Positions 23,508 to 31,621 of a stretch of 31,746 nucleotides of DNA are shown here, in pieces. The stretch comes from Colivivens sp963594655 (GTDB lineage: Bacteria; Bacteroidota; Bacteroidia; Bacteroidales; Bacteroidaceae). Within the stretch, counting starts at the first letter, position 1. Every line of letters begins with the position of its first letter. Made by a program: the position numbers and the translations under genes. The notes beneath the pieces were generated by a model. That model did not search any database. It saw only the letters and a list, made by a program, of their open reading frames with translations, and had not been told where the DNA came from. The stretch covers positions 1-31,746 of the forward strand of contig CAVBFD010000029.1 of the NCBI GenBank assembly GCA_963594655.1, read 5' to 3'.

Positions 23508-23537
23508 TTGCAGGTATAAACTTTTTATTACCTTTGC
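23508..23537 (+). promoter_or_regulatory. Promoter abutting the start codon of the RseC-like gene
   Basis: TTG (23508-23510) and TACCTTTGC (23529-23537) are 18 nt apart. The -7 box ends directly at the ATG (23538-23540), so there is no room for a leader or ribosome-binding site. Confidence 0.65.
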
Positions 23538-23960
23538 ATGGTGAAAGAACGAATCGAACACAGCGGTATGGTAGAGCGTGTCGCAGGGGACAAAGTGGAG
23601 GTGAAAATCCTACAGTCGTCCGCCTGTGGGGCTTGTGCCGCCCGTGGGCTGTGCAGCACTGCCGAAAGCAAGGAAAAGATTATCGAATGTCGCCGCTACG
23701 GTACGGATTACCGTGTCGGCGAGAGGGTCATGGTCTATGGATCGATGGAGATGGGGCGCAATGCCGTCATCCTGGCCTTTGTCGTGCCGCTTGTCCTAAT
23801 GGTGGCGTGGCTGTTCACCGCGGTGGGTGTCATCTGCATGGACGAGCTTGCGGCGGTGGGTGTCATGGTCGCCGTCCTCGCGGTCTACTATCTGGCCCTG
23901 CACCTCCTCAACGGAAGGATTAGCAGGACGTTCGAGTTCCGAATCGAGAAAATTGTATAA
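23538..23960 (+). CDS. RseC/MucC family (SoxR-reducing-system type) membrane protein
   Basis: A 140-residue protein with a Cys-containing N-terminal part (SSACGACAARGLC, 31-43) and two hydrophobic segments (about 76-96 and 105-122). This is the layout of the RseC/MucC family, which often accompanies rnf genes. In Bacteroidetes it usually precedes rnfB and may help assemble or tune the complex; the exact job is not known. rnfB starts 14 nt after it. The start is uncertain: the ATG at 23538 sits right at the -7 box, so either the mRNA is leaderless or translation begins at a later codon such as the ATG at 23568. Confidence 0.83.
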   Translation: MVKERIEHSGMVERVAGDKVEVKILQSSACGACAARGLCSTAESKEKIIECRRYGTDYRVGERVMVYGSMEMGRNAVILAFVVPLVLMVAWLFTAVGVICMDELAAVGVMVAVLAVYYLALHLLNGRISRTFEFRIEKIV

Positions 23961-23974
23961 AAACTTATTATATT

Positions 23975-25108
23975 ATGGTAAACGTTATTCTAATTGCCGT
24001 GGGTGTTCTTGGAGCCATAGCACTCATATCAGCCGTAGTGCTGTGGGGTGTGGCCAAGAAGTTCACGGTAAAGGAAGACCCTCGCATAAATCAGGTGCTT
24101 GAAGTGTTGCCTGGAGCGAACTGTGGAGGATGTGGATTCCCGGGATGTGGCGGTATGGCCGCCGCCTGTGTCAAGGGAGCTGACAACGGCTCTATTGACG
24201 GACTCTTCTGCCCTGTGGGCGGACAGGAGTGCATGGGCGAAGTGGCGGCGCTGCTCGGGATGGAAGCCGAGCGGGGAGCCACCAAGGTGGCGGTAGTCCG
24301 TTGCAACGGCACATGCGAGTTCCGTCCCCGGGTCGTTGAGTACGACGGTGTGAGAAATTGCCGTATCGCCAACACCACTTGTCAAGGCGAGACCGAGTGT
24401 CAGTACGGATGCCTCGGCTGTGGCGACTGTGTGGCGGCGTGTCAGTTCGACGCCATCAGGATGAACCCGGCGACCGGACTGCCTGAGGTGGACAGGGAGA
24501 AATGTACGTCCTGCGGCGCGTGCGCCAAGGCTTGTCCCCGCAACATCATCGAGATCCGGGAGGTCGACAAGAACCGCCAGGGAGTGGTCGTGCAGTGCGT
24601 CAACAAGGACAAGGGGGCGCAGGCGAACAAGGTGTGCGCCGTGGCATGTATCGGATGCGGCAAGTGTCAGCAGGTGTGCGGGTTCGACGCCATCACGATT
24701 GCGGACAACCTGTCACACATCGACGCCGGCAAGTGTACCGCATGCCGGTCATGTATCGAGGCGTGTCCCAAGTCATCCATCATCATGCTTGGCGAACCGC
24801 TCAAGCCAGTGGCTAAGAAGGCAGCGGCAAAACCTGCTGCAGGCAATGCCACGGCAAGTGTGGGTAACGCCACTGCGGAAAAGGCGAAAACCGCCAACAC
24901 CAACACCCTGCCCTACGGAAAGCAGATTGACGTGAAGTACGGCGCGGCGCTGTTGCCTTCACAGCAATACATGCTCGCCGGGTCTGTAGACCTTGTTCAG
25001 GGAGAGAAAGAGAACGCTACTGTCAAGGACACGGAGTACAGCTACAACGCCCCGCTCCTTCCGTCGCAGCAGATATTATTGGGACTTAAAAACGAGGAGA
25101 AAGCATGA
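23975..25108 (+). CDS. rnfB: Rnf complex subunit RnfB
   Basis: Iron-sulfur subunit of the membrane ferredoxin:NAD+ oxidoreductase, which takes electrons from ferredoxin. It has an N-terminal membrane helix (4-26), then the 4Fe-4S domain CGGCGFPGCGG (50-60). Four ferredoxin-type Cys clusters follow: around 142-156, 177-187, 221-235 and 254-264. The C-terminus is unusual: an Ala/Lys/Thr-rich linker (about 278-310) carries two copies of LLPSQQ (326-331 and 361-366). At 377 residues it is longer than the roughly 190-residue proteobacterial RnfB. It overlaps rnfC by 4 nt. Confidence 0.93.
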   Translation: MVNVILIAVGVLGAIALISAVVLWGVAKKFTVKEDPRINQVLEVLPGANCGGCGFPGCGGMAAACVKGADNGSIDGLFCPVGGQECMGEVAALLGMEAERGATKVAVVRCNGTCEFRPRVVEYDGVRNCRIANTTCQGETECQYGCLGCGDCVAACQFDAIRMNPATGLPEVDREKCTSCGACAKACPRNIIEIREVDKNRQGVVVQCVNKDKGAQANKVCAVACIGCGKCQQVCGFDAITIADNLSHIDAGKCTACRSCIEACPKSSIIMLGEPLKPVAKKAAAKPAAGNATASVGNATAEKAKTANTNTLPYGKQIDVKYGAALLPSQQYMLAGSVDLVQGEKENATVKDTEYSYNAPLLPSQQILLGLKNEEKA

Positions 25109-26448
25109 AGACATTCAAGATAGGTGGAGTTCATCCGGCAGAAAACAAACTGTCAGCCGCCGAACCGATAAAAGTCGCGGAACTGCCAAAGACCGCGGTC
25201 TTCCCTTTGGGACAGCACATCGGAGCCCCTGCCAAACCCGTCGTGAAGAAAGGCGACAAGGTGAAGGTGGGACAGATGATTGCCGAAGCCGGCGGCTTCG
25301 TGTCCGCGCCAATCTATTCGTCCGTTTCCGGTACTGTCAAGAGCATCGACACTGCCGTCGACGCGAGCGGATACAGGAAACCGGCGATTACCGTCACCGT
25401 GGAAGGCGACGAGTGGGAAGAGGGCATCGACCGGTCTGCGGATCTTGTCAAACTAAAGGACAGACCGGAACTCACTGGTAAGGACATCATCACGAAGATA
25501 CAGAAGGCAGGTGTGGTAGGTATGGGTGGCGCGTGCTTCCCTACCCACGTGAAACTGTCTCCCCCACCCGGAAGCAAACCCGAGTGGGTCATCATCAACG
25601 GTGTGGAGTGCGAGCCGTACCTCACCGCCGACCATCGGCTCATGCTTGAACATGCTGACGAGATTCTCGTGGGACTCACACTGATCATGAAGGCGGTGGA
25701 CGTACACAAGGGTTTCATAGCCATCGAGAACAACAAGCCCGACGCCATCAGTCTGATGCAGGGCAAGGCGGCTGAATACCCGGAGATAGAGATCGTTCCC
25801 CTCCAGGTCAAATACCCGCAGGGAGGCGAGAAGCAACTCATCGACGCTGTGGTGGGCCGTCAGGTACCTGCACCGCCGGCACTGCCTGTAAGTGTGGGCG
25901 CCATCATACAGAACGTGGGTACTGCCTTCGCCGTGTACGAGGCTGTGATGAAGAACAAACCGCTGTTCGAGCGTGTGGTTACCGTCACAGGCAAGAGTCT
26001 GGCGCGCCCAAGCAATTTCCTCACACGAATGGGTACTCCGATGAGTCAGCTCATCGACGCGTGCGGCGGACTTCCCGAGGACACGGGTAAGGTAATCGGA
26101 GGCGGTCCGATGATGGGAAAAGCCCTCATCACCACCGAAGTGCCTATCTGCAAGGGTTCGTCGGGCGTACTCATCATGAACGCCAGTGAAGCCAAGCGCA
26201 ACGAGGCGATGAACTGCATACGGTGCGGCAAGTGCGTGTCCGCCTGTCCTATGGGCCTGGAGCCGTACCTGCTTGGCATGTGTGCGGAGAAACAGATGTG
26301 GGACCGTCTGGAGAAAGAGGATGTCACCCTCTGCATCGAGTGCGGTTCGTGCCAGTTCACCTGTCCCGCCAACCGTCCGCTGCTGGACTTCATCCGTCTG
26401 GGCAAATCAACCGTGATGGGCATCATCAAGGCCCGTTCCGCCAAATAG
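25105..26448 (+). CDS. rnfC: Rnf complex subunit RnfC
   Basis: NADH- and FMN-binding peripheral subunit. The flavin/NADH region GMGGACFPTHVKL (139-151) and NGVECEPYLTADH (165-177) are clear. Two [4Fe-4S] motifs follow: CIRCGKCVSACP (371-382) and CIECGSCQFTCP (410-421). At 447 residues it is a compact RnfC without the long Ala-rich C-terminal tail of E. coli RsxC. Its ATG overlaps the rnfB stop. Confidence 0.95.
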   Translation: MKTFKIGGVHPAENKLSAAEPIKVAELPKTAVFPLGQHIGAPAKPVVKKGDKVKVGQMIAEAGGFVSAPIYSSVSGTVKSIDTAVDASGYRKPAITVTVEGDEWEEGIDRSADLVKLKDRPELTGKDIITKIQKAGVVGMGGACFPTHVKLSPPPGSKPEWVIINGVECEPYLTADHRLMLEHADEILVGLTLIMKAVDVHKGFIAIENNKPDAISLMQGKAAEYPEIEIVPLQVKYPQGGEKQLIDAVVGRQVPAPPALPVSVGAIIQNVGTAFAVYEAVMKNKPLFERVVTVTGKSLARPSNFLTRMGTPMSQLIDACGGLPEDTGKVIGGGPMMGKALITTEVPICKGSSGVLIMNASEAKRNEAMNCIRCGKCVSACPMGLEPYLLGMCAEKQMWDRLEKEDVTLCIECGSCQFTCPANRPLLDFIRLGKSTVMGIIKARSAK

Positions 26449-26474
26449 TCAACAACAGTCAAACAACAGATAAA

Positions 26475-27461
26475 ATGAATAAACTAACAGTATCATTGTC
26501 ACCGCACGTGCATGGAGGCGATAGCGTGAAGAAGAACATGTACGGAGTGTGCGTCGCGCTCATTCCCGCCCTTCTTTGTTCATTCTATTTCTTCGGACTT
26601 GGCGCGATTGCAGTGACAGCCGTCTCTGTCGCCTCGTGCGTCTTCTTCGAGTGGGCTATCGGAAAGTACATGTTGAAGGACCCGAAGCCGACAGTAACCG
26701 ACGGGTCAGCCATAATAACAGGTGTCCTGCTTGCGTTCAACCTCCCCTCCAACATCCCCCTCTGGATGGTTGTGGTCGGGGCCCTCTTCGCCATCGGTGT
26801 CGTGAAGATGACCTTCGGCGGTCTCGGATGCAACATCTTCAACCCTGCCCTGGCCGGACGCGCGTTCCTGCTCATCTCCTTCCCGGTTCAGATGACCACA
26901 TGGCCCGATCCGGGACAAGGGTTCCTGACTGTAGACGGAGAGACCGGGGCCACTCCCCTCGCGCTGATAAGCCAGATATTGAAGGGCGACGCCGGCAAGA
27001 TAAACGAACTGCCTTCATCCTTAGACATGATCATCGGCAACACCGGCGGATGTCTCGGTGAGGTCAGCGCCATCGCCATCATCATAGGTCTGGTCTACAT
27101 GCTTGCCAAGAAAATCATCACATGGCACATACCGGTGTCAATACTGGCGACTGTGTTCGTGTTCTCCGGTCTGATGCACCTTGTAAACCCCACCACTTAT
27201 GTGTCACCCGAATATGAACTGCTCACTGGAGGACTGCTCCTCGGATCTGTCTTCATGGCAACCGACTACGTGACGTCTCCGATGACAAAGAAAGGGCAAC
27301 TCATCTACGGTGTGGCGATAGGCTTCCTGACGGTGGTCATCAGAAACTGGGGCGCATATCCTGAAGGAATGTCGTTCGCGATACTTATCATGAACGCGTT
27401 CACCCCTCTTATAAACAATTATTGCAAACCAAGGAGATTCGGGGAGGTAGTCAAGAAATGA
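26475..27461 (+). CDS. rnfD: Rnf complex subunit RnfD
   Basis: Membrane subunit with covalently bound FMN. From the ATG at 26475 the protein is 328 residues; an upstream open stretch lies within rnfC and is ignored. The flavinylation site is seen in GETGATPLAL, with Thr160 as the expected attachment point. About nine hydrophobic segments are visible. It starts 26 nt after rnfC and ends overlapping rnfG by 4 nt. Confidence 0.94.
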   Translation: MNKLTVSLSPHVHGGDSVKKNMYGVCVALIPALLCSFYFFGLGAIAVTAVSVASCVFFEWAIGKYMLKDPKPTVTDGSAIITGVLLAFNLPSNIPLWMVVVGALFAIGVVKMTFGGLGCNIFNPALAGRAFLLISFPVQMTTWPDPGQGFLTVDGETGATPLALISQILKGDAGKINELPSSLDMIIGNTGGCLGEVSAIAIIIGLVYMLAKKIITWHIPVSILATVFVFSGLMHLVNPTTYVSPEYELLTGGLLLGSVFMATDYVTSPMTKKGQLIYGVAIGFLTVVIRNWGAYPEGMSFAILIMNAFTPLINNYCKPRRFGEVVKK

Positions 27462-28078
27462 AAAAGCTAAAGTCATCACTTTCAAACATGGTGATTGTCC
27501 TCACGGTAATCACCGTAGTGGCGAGTGCGGCACTCGCATACGTCAATTACGCCACATCCGCACGGATTGAGGCGATAAAGGCAGAGAACCTCGCCAAAGG
27601 CATCAAGCAGGTGATGGGAGTGGACCCCACAGCCGACTTCCGGTACGAGACGGAGGAGACCGCTGACGGTTTCACCCTGTACAAGTCGGACAGGGGTACT
27701 GCCATCCAGAGCGTGACCAACGGATTCGGAGGCAAACTGAAAGTACTCGTGGGATTCGACAAGGAAGGGACTGTCCTCGGTTACACCATACTTGAACACG
27801 CCGAGACTCCGGGACTCGGGGCTAAGGCGGACGAGTGGTTCCAGAAAGGCAACAAGGGCGACATCACCGGCAAGAACCCGGGTACGGTAAGGTTCGGGGT
27901 CACCAAGGGCGGCGAGGGCGACATCGACGCCATCACAGCGTCAACCATAACGTCACGCGCCTTCCTGCTTGCGGTGCAGAACGCCTACGACAAACTCATG
28001 AACAAGACTGACGGGGCCACTGGCGCTACCGGTCAGAGTAAATCCACAGACACTAAGGAAGGAGGAAACAATGAATAA
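27458..28078 (+). CDS. rnfG: Rnf complex subunit RnfG
   Basis: Periplasmic-side flavoprotein subunit. 206 residues from the ATG at 27458, which overlaps the rnfD stop (ATGA) and follows a GGGGAGG ribosome-binding site at 27441-27447. One N-terminal membrane helix (9-31) leads into an FMN-binding domain (GFGGKLKVLVGFD, HAETPGLGAK). The flavin attachment motif, usually SGAT, reads ITASTITS (159-166), so the expected Thr163 is kept while the residues before it differ. The tail is Thr/Gly-rich. Confidence 0.92.
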   Translation: MKKLKSSLSNMVIVLTVITVVASAALAYVNYATSARIEAIKAENLAKGIKQVMGVDPTADFRYETEETADGFTLYKSDRGTAIQSVTNGFGGKLKVLVGFDKEGTVLGYTILEHAETPGLGAKADEWFQKGNKGDITGKNPGTVRFGVTKGGEGDIDAITASTITSRAFLLAVQNAYDKLMNKTDGATGATGQSKSTDTKEGGNNE

Positions 28079-28655
28079 CTTCAAGGTCATATTAAACGGC
28101 ATAGTAAAGGAGAACCCCACGTTCGTGCTTCTCCTTGGCATGTGTCCTACCATCGGTACTACGTCAAGTGCCGTCAATGGTATGTCGATGGGACTGGCAA
28201 CCACGTTTGTCCTCATCCTGTCCAATTTCTTCATCTCAGTCATCAAGAACCTCGTGCCTGACATGGTGCGCATACCGTGCTACATCGTGGTCATCGCGTC
28301 ACTGACAACCATCCTGCAGTTGTTCATGGAGGCATACGTGCCTGAAATATACGCCACCCTTGGCCTGTTCATCCCGCTCATCGTGGTCAACTGCATCATC
28401 CTCGGCCGCGCCGAGGCGTTCGCGGCGAAGAACGGCCCTGTGGCAAGTATCTGCGACGGTATCGGCATCGGTCTCGGTTTCACCATCGCCCTCACCCTTC
28501 TGGGTGCGGTTCGCGAGTTCCTCGGCGCCGGGTCGGTCTTCGGAGTGACACTCCAAGGCGAGAACTACGGTATGCTCATGTTCGTACTCGCGCCGGGCGG
28601 ATTCATGGTACTGGGCTACCTCATAGCTATCATTAACAAATTAAGAAAGGCATGA
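28071..28655 (+). CDS. rnfE: Rnf complex subunit RnfE
   Basis: Integral membrane subunit of 194 residues with about six hydrophobic segments, starting MNNFKVILNGIVKENPTFVLLLGMCPTIG with the conserved ENPTFVLLLGMCP motif. It overlaps rnfG by 8 nt and has a GGAGG ribosome-binding site within the rnfG end. Together with RnfA it forms the symmetric membrane core that carries electrons across the membrane. Confidence 0.94.
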   Translation: MNNFKVILNGIVKENPTFVLLLGMCPTIGTTSSAVNGMSMGLATTFVLILSNFFISVIKNLVPDMVRIPCYIVVIASLTTILQLFMEAYVPEIYATLGLFIPLIVVNCIILGRAEAFAAKNGPVASICDGIGIGLGFTIALTLLGAVREFLGAGSVFGVTLQGENYGMLMFVLAPGGFMVLGYLIAIINKLRKA

Positions 28656-29260
28656 TTATGGAATATGTATTGATTTTCATCACGGCTATATTCGTAAACA
28701 ATGTAGTCCTGTCACAGTTCTTGGGAATATGTCCTTTTCTGGGAGTGTCAAAGAAGGTTTCCACAGCCTCAGGCATGGGAGCCGCCGTCACTTTCGTGCT
28801 GGTACTCTCCACCGTCGCCACCTATCTTGTACAGAAGTACGTGCTTGACCCCTGCGGGCTTGCATACCTCCAGACCATCGCGTTCATCCTCATCATTGCC
28901 GCCCTGGTGCAGATGGTGGAGATTATACTGAAGAAAGTGTCACCTTCGCTCTATCAGGCTCTCGGAGTGTTCCTCCCGCTGATTACCACCAACTGCTGCG
29001 TTCTCGGTGTGGCGATACTCGTAATACAGCAAGACTTCAGTCTGCTCTCTGGTGTCGTCTACGCCTTCTCCACCGCACTTGGCTTCGCACTGGCGCTGAT
29101 ACTGTTTGCCGGACTACGCGAGCAACTGGAGTTCTCCAAAGTGCCGAAGGCCGTCAGCGGTATGCCTATAGCCCTGATCACAGCGAGTCTGCTCGCCATG
29201 GCGTTCATGGGCTTCAGTGGAGTGGACAACGGTCTCAAGAGACTGTTCGGACTGGAATAA
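28652..29260 (+). CDS. rnfA: Rnf complex subunit RnfA
   Basis: Integral membrane subunit of 202 residues, paralogous to RnfE, with FVNNVVLSQFLGICPFLGVSKK near the N-terminus and a TTNCCVLGVAIL segment in the middle. The chosen ATG at 28652 overlaps the rnfE stop; an ATG two codons later is equally possible. It is the last gene of the rnf operon, followed by a strong terminator. Confidence 0.94.
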   Translation: MIMEYVLIFITAIFVNNVVLSQFLGICPFLGVSKKVSTASGMGAAVTFVLVLSTVATYLVQKYVLDPCGLAYLQTIAFILIIAALVQMVEIILKKVSPSLYQALGVFLPLITTNCCVLGVAILVIQQDFSLLSGVVYAFSTALGFALALILFAGLREQLEFSKVPKAVSGMPIALITASLLAMAFMGFSGVDNGLKRLFGLE

Positions 29261-29283
29261 CAACTACATACTTACTGATAACC

Positions 29284-29324
29284 GGAAGAGGGCTGTCTTC
29301 GTGGCAGTCCTCTTCCACCTTTTT
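29284..29324 (+). terminator. Intrinsic terminator of the rnf operon
   Basis: GGAAGAGGGCTG (29284-29295) pairs with CAGTCCTCTTCC (29305-29316) with one G-U pair, followed by ACCTTTTT ending at 29324. It lies 23 nt after the rnfA stop. Confidence 0.85.
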
Positions 29325-29434
29325 ACAGGCAGCGGTCTGTTGGTCATGTAACACTGTTTTTACGGAATGAAACATGTGAATGCCCGTCTGCATCATACTT
29401 CACGAAAGTTGGCGCGCGATCGGAATAATATGCG

Positions 29435-29443
29435 TACATTTGC
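29435..29443 (+). promoter_or_regulatory. -7 box for the esterase gene
   Basis: TACATTTGC matches the -7 consensus, about 35 nt before the ATG at 29478. The nearest TTG (29409-29411) is 23 nt upstream, slightly far for a -33 element. Confidence 0.55.
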
Positions 29444-29477
29444 ATCCGTAATCAATAACCAATAACTACATACAGAA

Positions 29478-31436
29478 ATGAAACAATTCGCTTTCACAAT
29501 CCTACTGAGCCTGTTTGCGCTGACCGTCAACGCTCAGAAACCGGACCCCAACTTCTACATCTACCTTTGTTTCGGACAGTCGAACATGGAAGGGGCTGCG
29601 CAGCCCGAAGCGCAGGACACGGCAAGTCCCGGTCCCCGGTTCCTGCTCATGCCGGCGGTCGACTTCCCTCAGCAAGGACGCAAGATGGGCGAGTGGTGCG
29701 AGGCGTCCGCCCCACTCTGCCGTCCCAACACCGGACTGACCCCTGCCGACTGGTTCGGCCGCACGCTCGTGAATTCACTGCCCGACAACATCAAGGTAGG
29801 AGTCATCCACGTGGCAATCGGTGGTATAGACATCCGCGGCTTCCTTCCCGACAGCGTGAAGAGTTACGTGAAAAGGGCGCCGCAGTGGATGAAGGGAATG
29901 TTGGCTGAATACGGCAACAACCCTTACGATCGCATGGTGACTCTGGCGAAGAAAGCGCAGAAGGACGGAGTGATCAAGGGAATCCTAATGCACCAGGGCG
30001 AGACCAATACCGGTGACCCCAAATGGGCGGACATGGTGAGGCAGGTGTACGACAACCTCTGCGGCGACTTGAAACTGAAACCGGAGGACGCGCCTCTGTT
30101 TGCCGGCAACATCGTACAGGCCAACGGCGAGGGTGTCTGCATCGGCTGCAAGAAACAGATTGACGACCTGCCCAAGACACTCCACACGGCACAGGTGATT
30201 TCATCCGACGGATGCACCAACGCGTCCGACAAGCTCCATTTCGACGCGGCGGGCTACCGTGAGTTGGGCTGCCGCTACGGTGAGGCCGCCGTCCGCTTCC
30301 TCGGGTTCACACCCAAGCGTCCATATATTGAGTCGGCTGTCAAGAAGATGGAGGTGCCGGCTGACGCCTTCATAGCCGAGACCACCATCCCGGGCAACCA
30401 GTTCCCGAAACTCGACAGTCAGCACCGCAGTTACTTCTACGTGAAAGCCCCCGACGCGCCTAAGGTGGTACTCGACATCTGTGGCAAGAAGTATGACATG
30501 CAGAGCGACGGCGAGGGCGGATGGACTGTGGTCACCGACCCGCTGGAAGAAGGTTTCCACTATTACTTCATGAACATAGGTGGCGTGAACTTCATCGACC
30601 CTGCCACAGAGACCTTCTTCGGATGCAGCCGCGAGTCCGGCGGCATCGAGGTGCCTGAAGGTGAGGAGGGCGACTATTACCGTCCGCAGCATCGCGTTCC
30701 GACAGGAAAGGTGAGCAGCATCTACTACTACAGCAATGAGCAGCAGACATGGCGGCACGCCATGGTGTACACCCCTGCCGGGTATGACCTGAAAGCCAAC
30801 CAGAAGACACGCTACCCGGTACTCTACCTGCAACACGGAATGGGCGAGGACGAGACTGGATGGAGCAAGCAGGGACGCATGCAGCACATCATGGACAACG
30901 CCATCGCAAAGGGCGAGGCAGTGCCTATGATTGTCGTCATGGAGAGCGGCGACATCAAGGCGTCAATCAGAGAAGGACAGAGCAGGGACACCTACGGCAA
31001 CTCGTTCTACCCGGTGCTGCTGAACGACCTGATTCCGTATATCGACTCCAACTACCGCACCAAGACCGACCGTGACAACCGCGCGATGGCAGGTCTGTCG
31101 TGGGGCGGCCACCAGTCACTCGACATCGTGTTCAACAACCTCGACAAGTTCTCCTACCTCGGCACATTCAGCGGCGCCATCTTCGGTGTTGACCTGAAGA
31201 CAGCCTACGACGGCATATTCACCCGTCCCGACGAGGTGAACGGGAAGCTGCACTATTTCTTCATGATGAGCGGCACGGAAGGCATGGACAAGATGTTCGC
31301 CACAAGCAATATGGTGGAAAACCTCCGTGAACTGGGCGTGGAGGCCCACTACTACGAGAGTACCGGCACAGGACACGAGTGGCTCACATGGCGCAGGGGA
31401 CTCAAGCAGTTCATTCCGCACCTGTTTAGGAAGTAA
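29478..31436 (+). CDS. Secreted CE6-CE1 two-domain carbohydrate esterase (acetylxylan/feruloyl esterase type)
   Basis: A 652-residue exported enzyme with a signal peptide (1-19, cleaved near VNA-Q). The N-terminal SASA/CE6 domain (about 25-280) has the Ser35 motif FGQSNMEG, HQGETN (172-177) and the DKLHFD block (251-256) with His254. A CBM48-like beta region (about 310-390) leads to a CE1/esterase-D domain. There the nucleophile Ser541 lies in GLSWGG and a catalytic His633 in GTGHEW. Such fusions are known in xylan-degrading Prevotella, where they remove acetyl groups and possibly ferulate from xylan. It stands alone here, with no SusC/D pair in view. It has its own -7 box and a long terminator hairpin. 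Confidence 0.9.
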   Translation: MKQFAFTILLSLFALTVNAQKPDPNFYIYLCFGQSNMEGAAQPEAQDTASPGPRFLLMPAVDFPQQGRKMGEWCEASAPLCRPNTGLTPADWFGRTLVNSLPDNIKVGVIHVAIGGIDIRGFLPDSVKSYVKRAPQWMKGMLAEYGNNPYDRMVTLAKKAQKDGVIKGILMHQGETNTGDPKWADMVRQVYDNLCGDLKLKPEDAPLFAGNIVQANGEGVCIGCKKQIDDLPKTLHTAQVISSDGCTNASDKLHFDAAGYRELGCRYGEAAVRFLGFTPKRPYIESAVKKMEVPADAFIAETTIPGNQFPKLDSQHRSYFYVKAPDAPKVVLDICGKKYDMQSDGEGGWTVVTDPLEEGFHYYFMNIGGVNFIDPATETFFGCSRESGGIEVPEGEEGDYYRPQHRVPTGKVSSIYYYSNEQQTWRHAMVYTPAGYDLKANQKTRYPVLYLQHGMGEDETGWSKQGRMQHIMDNAIAKGEAVPMIVVMESGDIKASIREGQSRDTYGNSFYPVLLNDLIPYIDSNYRTKTDRDNRAMAGLSWGGHQSLDIVFNNLDKFSYLGTFSGAIFGVDLKTAYDGIFTRPDEVNGKLHYFFMMSGTEGMDKMFATSNMVENLRELGVEAHYYESTGTGHEWLTWRRGLKQFIPHLFRK

Positions 31437-31442
31437 ACCATT

Positions 31443-31499
31443 ACAGATACGACAAAGGAGGATATGCCGCTTCGGCATATCCTCCTTTGTCGTATCTGT
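31443..31499 (+). terminator. 27-bp perfect hairpin terminator after the esterase gene
   Basis: Arms at 31443-31469 and 31473-31499 are perfectly complementary around a 3-nt loop (CTT, or a CTTCG-type tetraloop), 7 nt after the stop. The T-run is short (TTTA), so termination may rely on the very stable stem; it would also work for minus-strand transcription. Confidence 0.75.
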
Positions 31500-31507
31500 T
31501 TATACCC

Positions 31508-31562
31508 AAAACTGCACAGATTTCATGCAATTTATGGCGAAAACTGCACAGATTTCATGCAA
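31508..31562 (+). repeat. Two 23-bp direct repeats upstream of an AAA ATPase gene
   Basis: Identical 23-bp copies lie at 31508-31530 and 31540-31562, 32 bp apart. Each contains TGCACAGATTTCATGCA, an imperfect dyad with TGCA at both ends. They end 6 nt before the -7 box of the next gene, as expected for a binding site of a regulator. Confidence 0.8.
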
Positions 31563-31568
31563 AATCCA

Positions 31569-31577
31569 TATCTTTGC
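31569..31577 (+). promoter_or_regulatory. -7 box for the AAA ATPase gene at the right edge
   Basis: TATCTTTGC is a perfect -7 element, about 45 nt before the ATG at 31622. The -33 position falls inside the second 23-bp repeat and has no TTG, so activation by a bound protein is plausible. Confidence 0.6.
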
Positions 31578-31621
31578 AGTCGTTAATAATGTGTATTTAC
31601 ACAAAATGAACGAATACAAAT

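Noticed and set aside
31508..31562. CRISPR-like repeat pair
   Set aside because: Only two copies with a 9-nt gap and no cas genes; better explained as a regulatory site.
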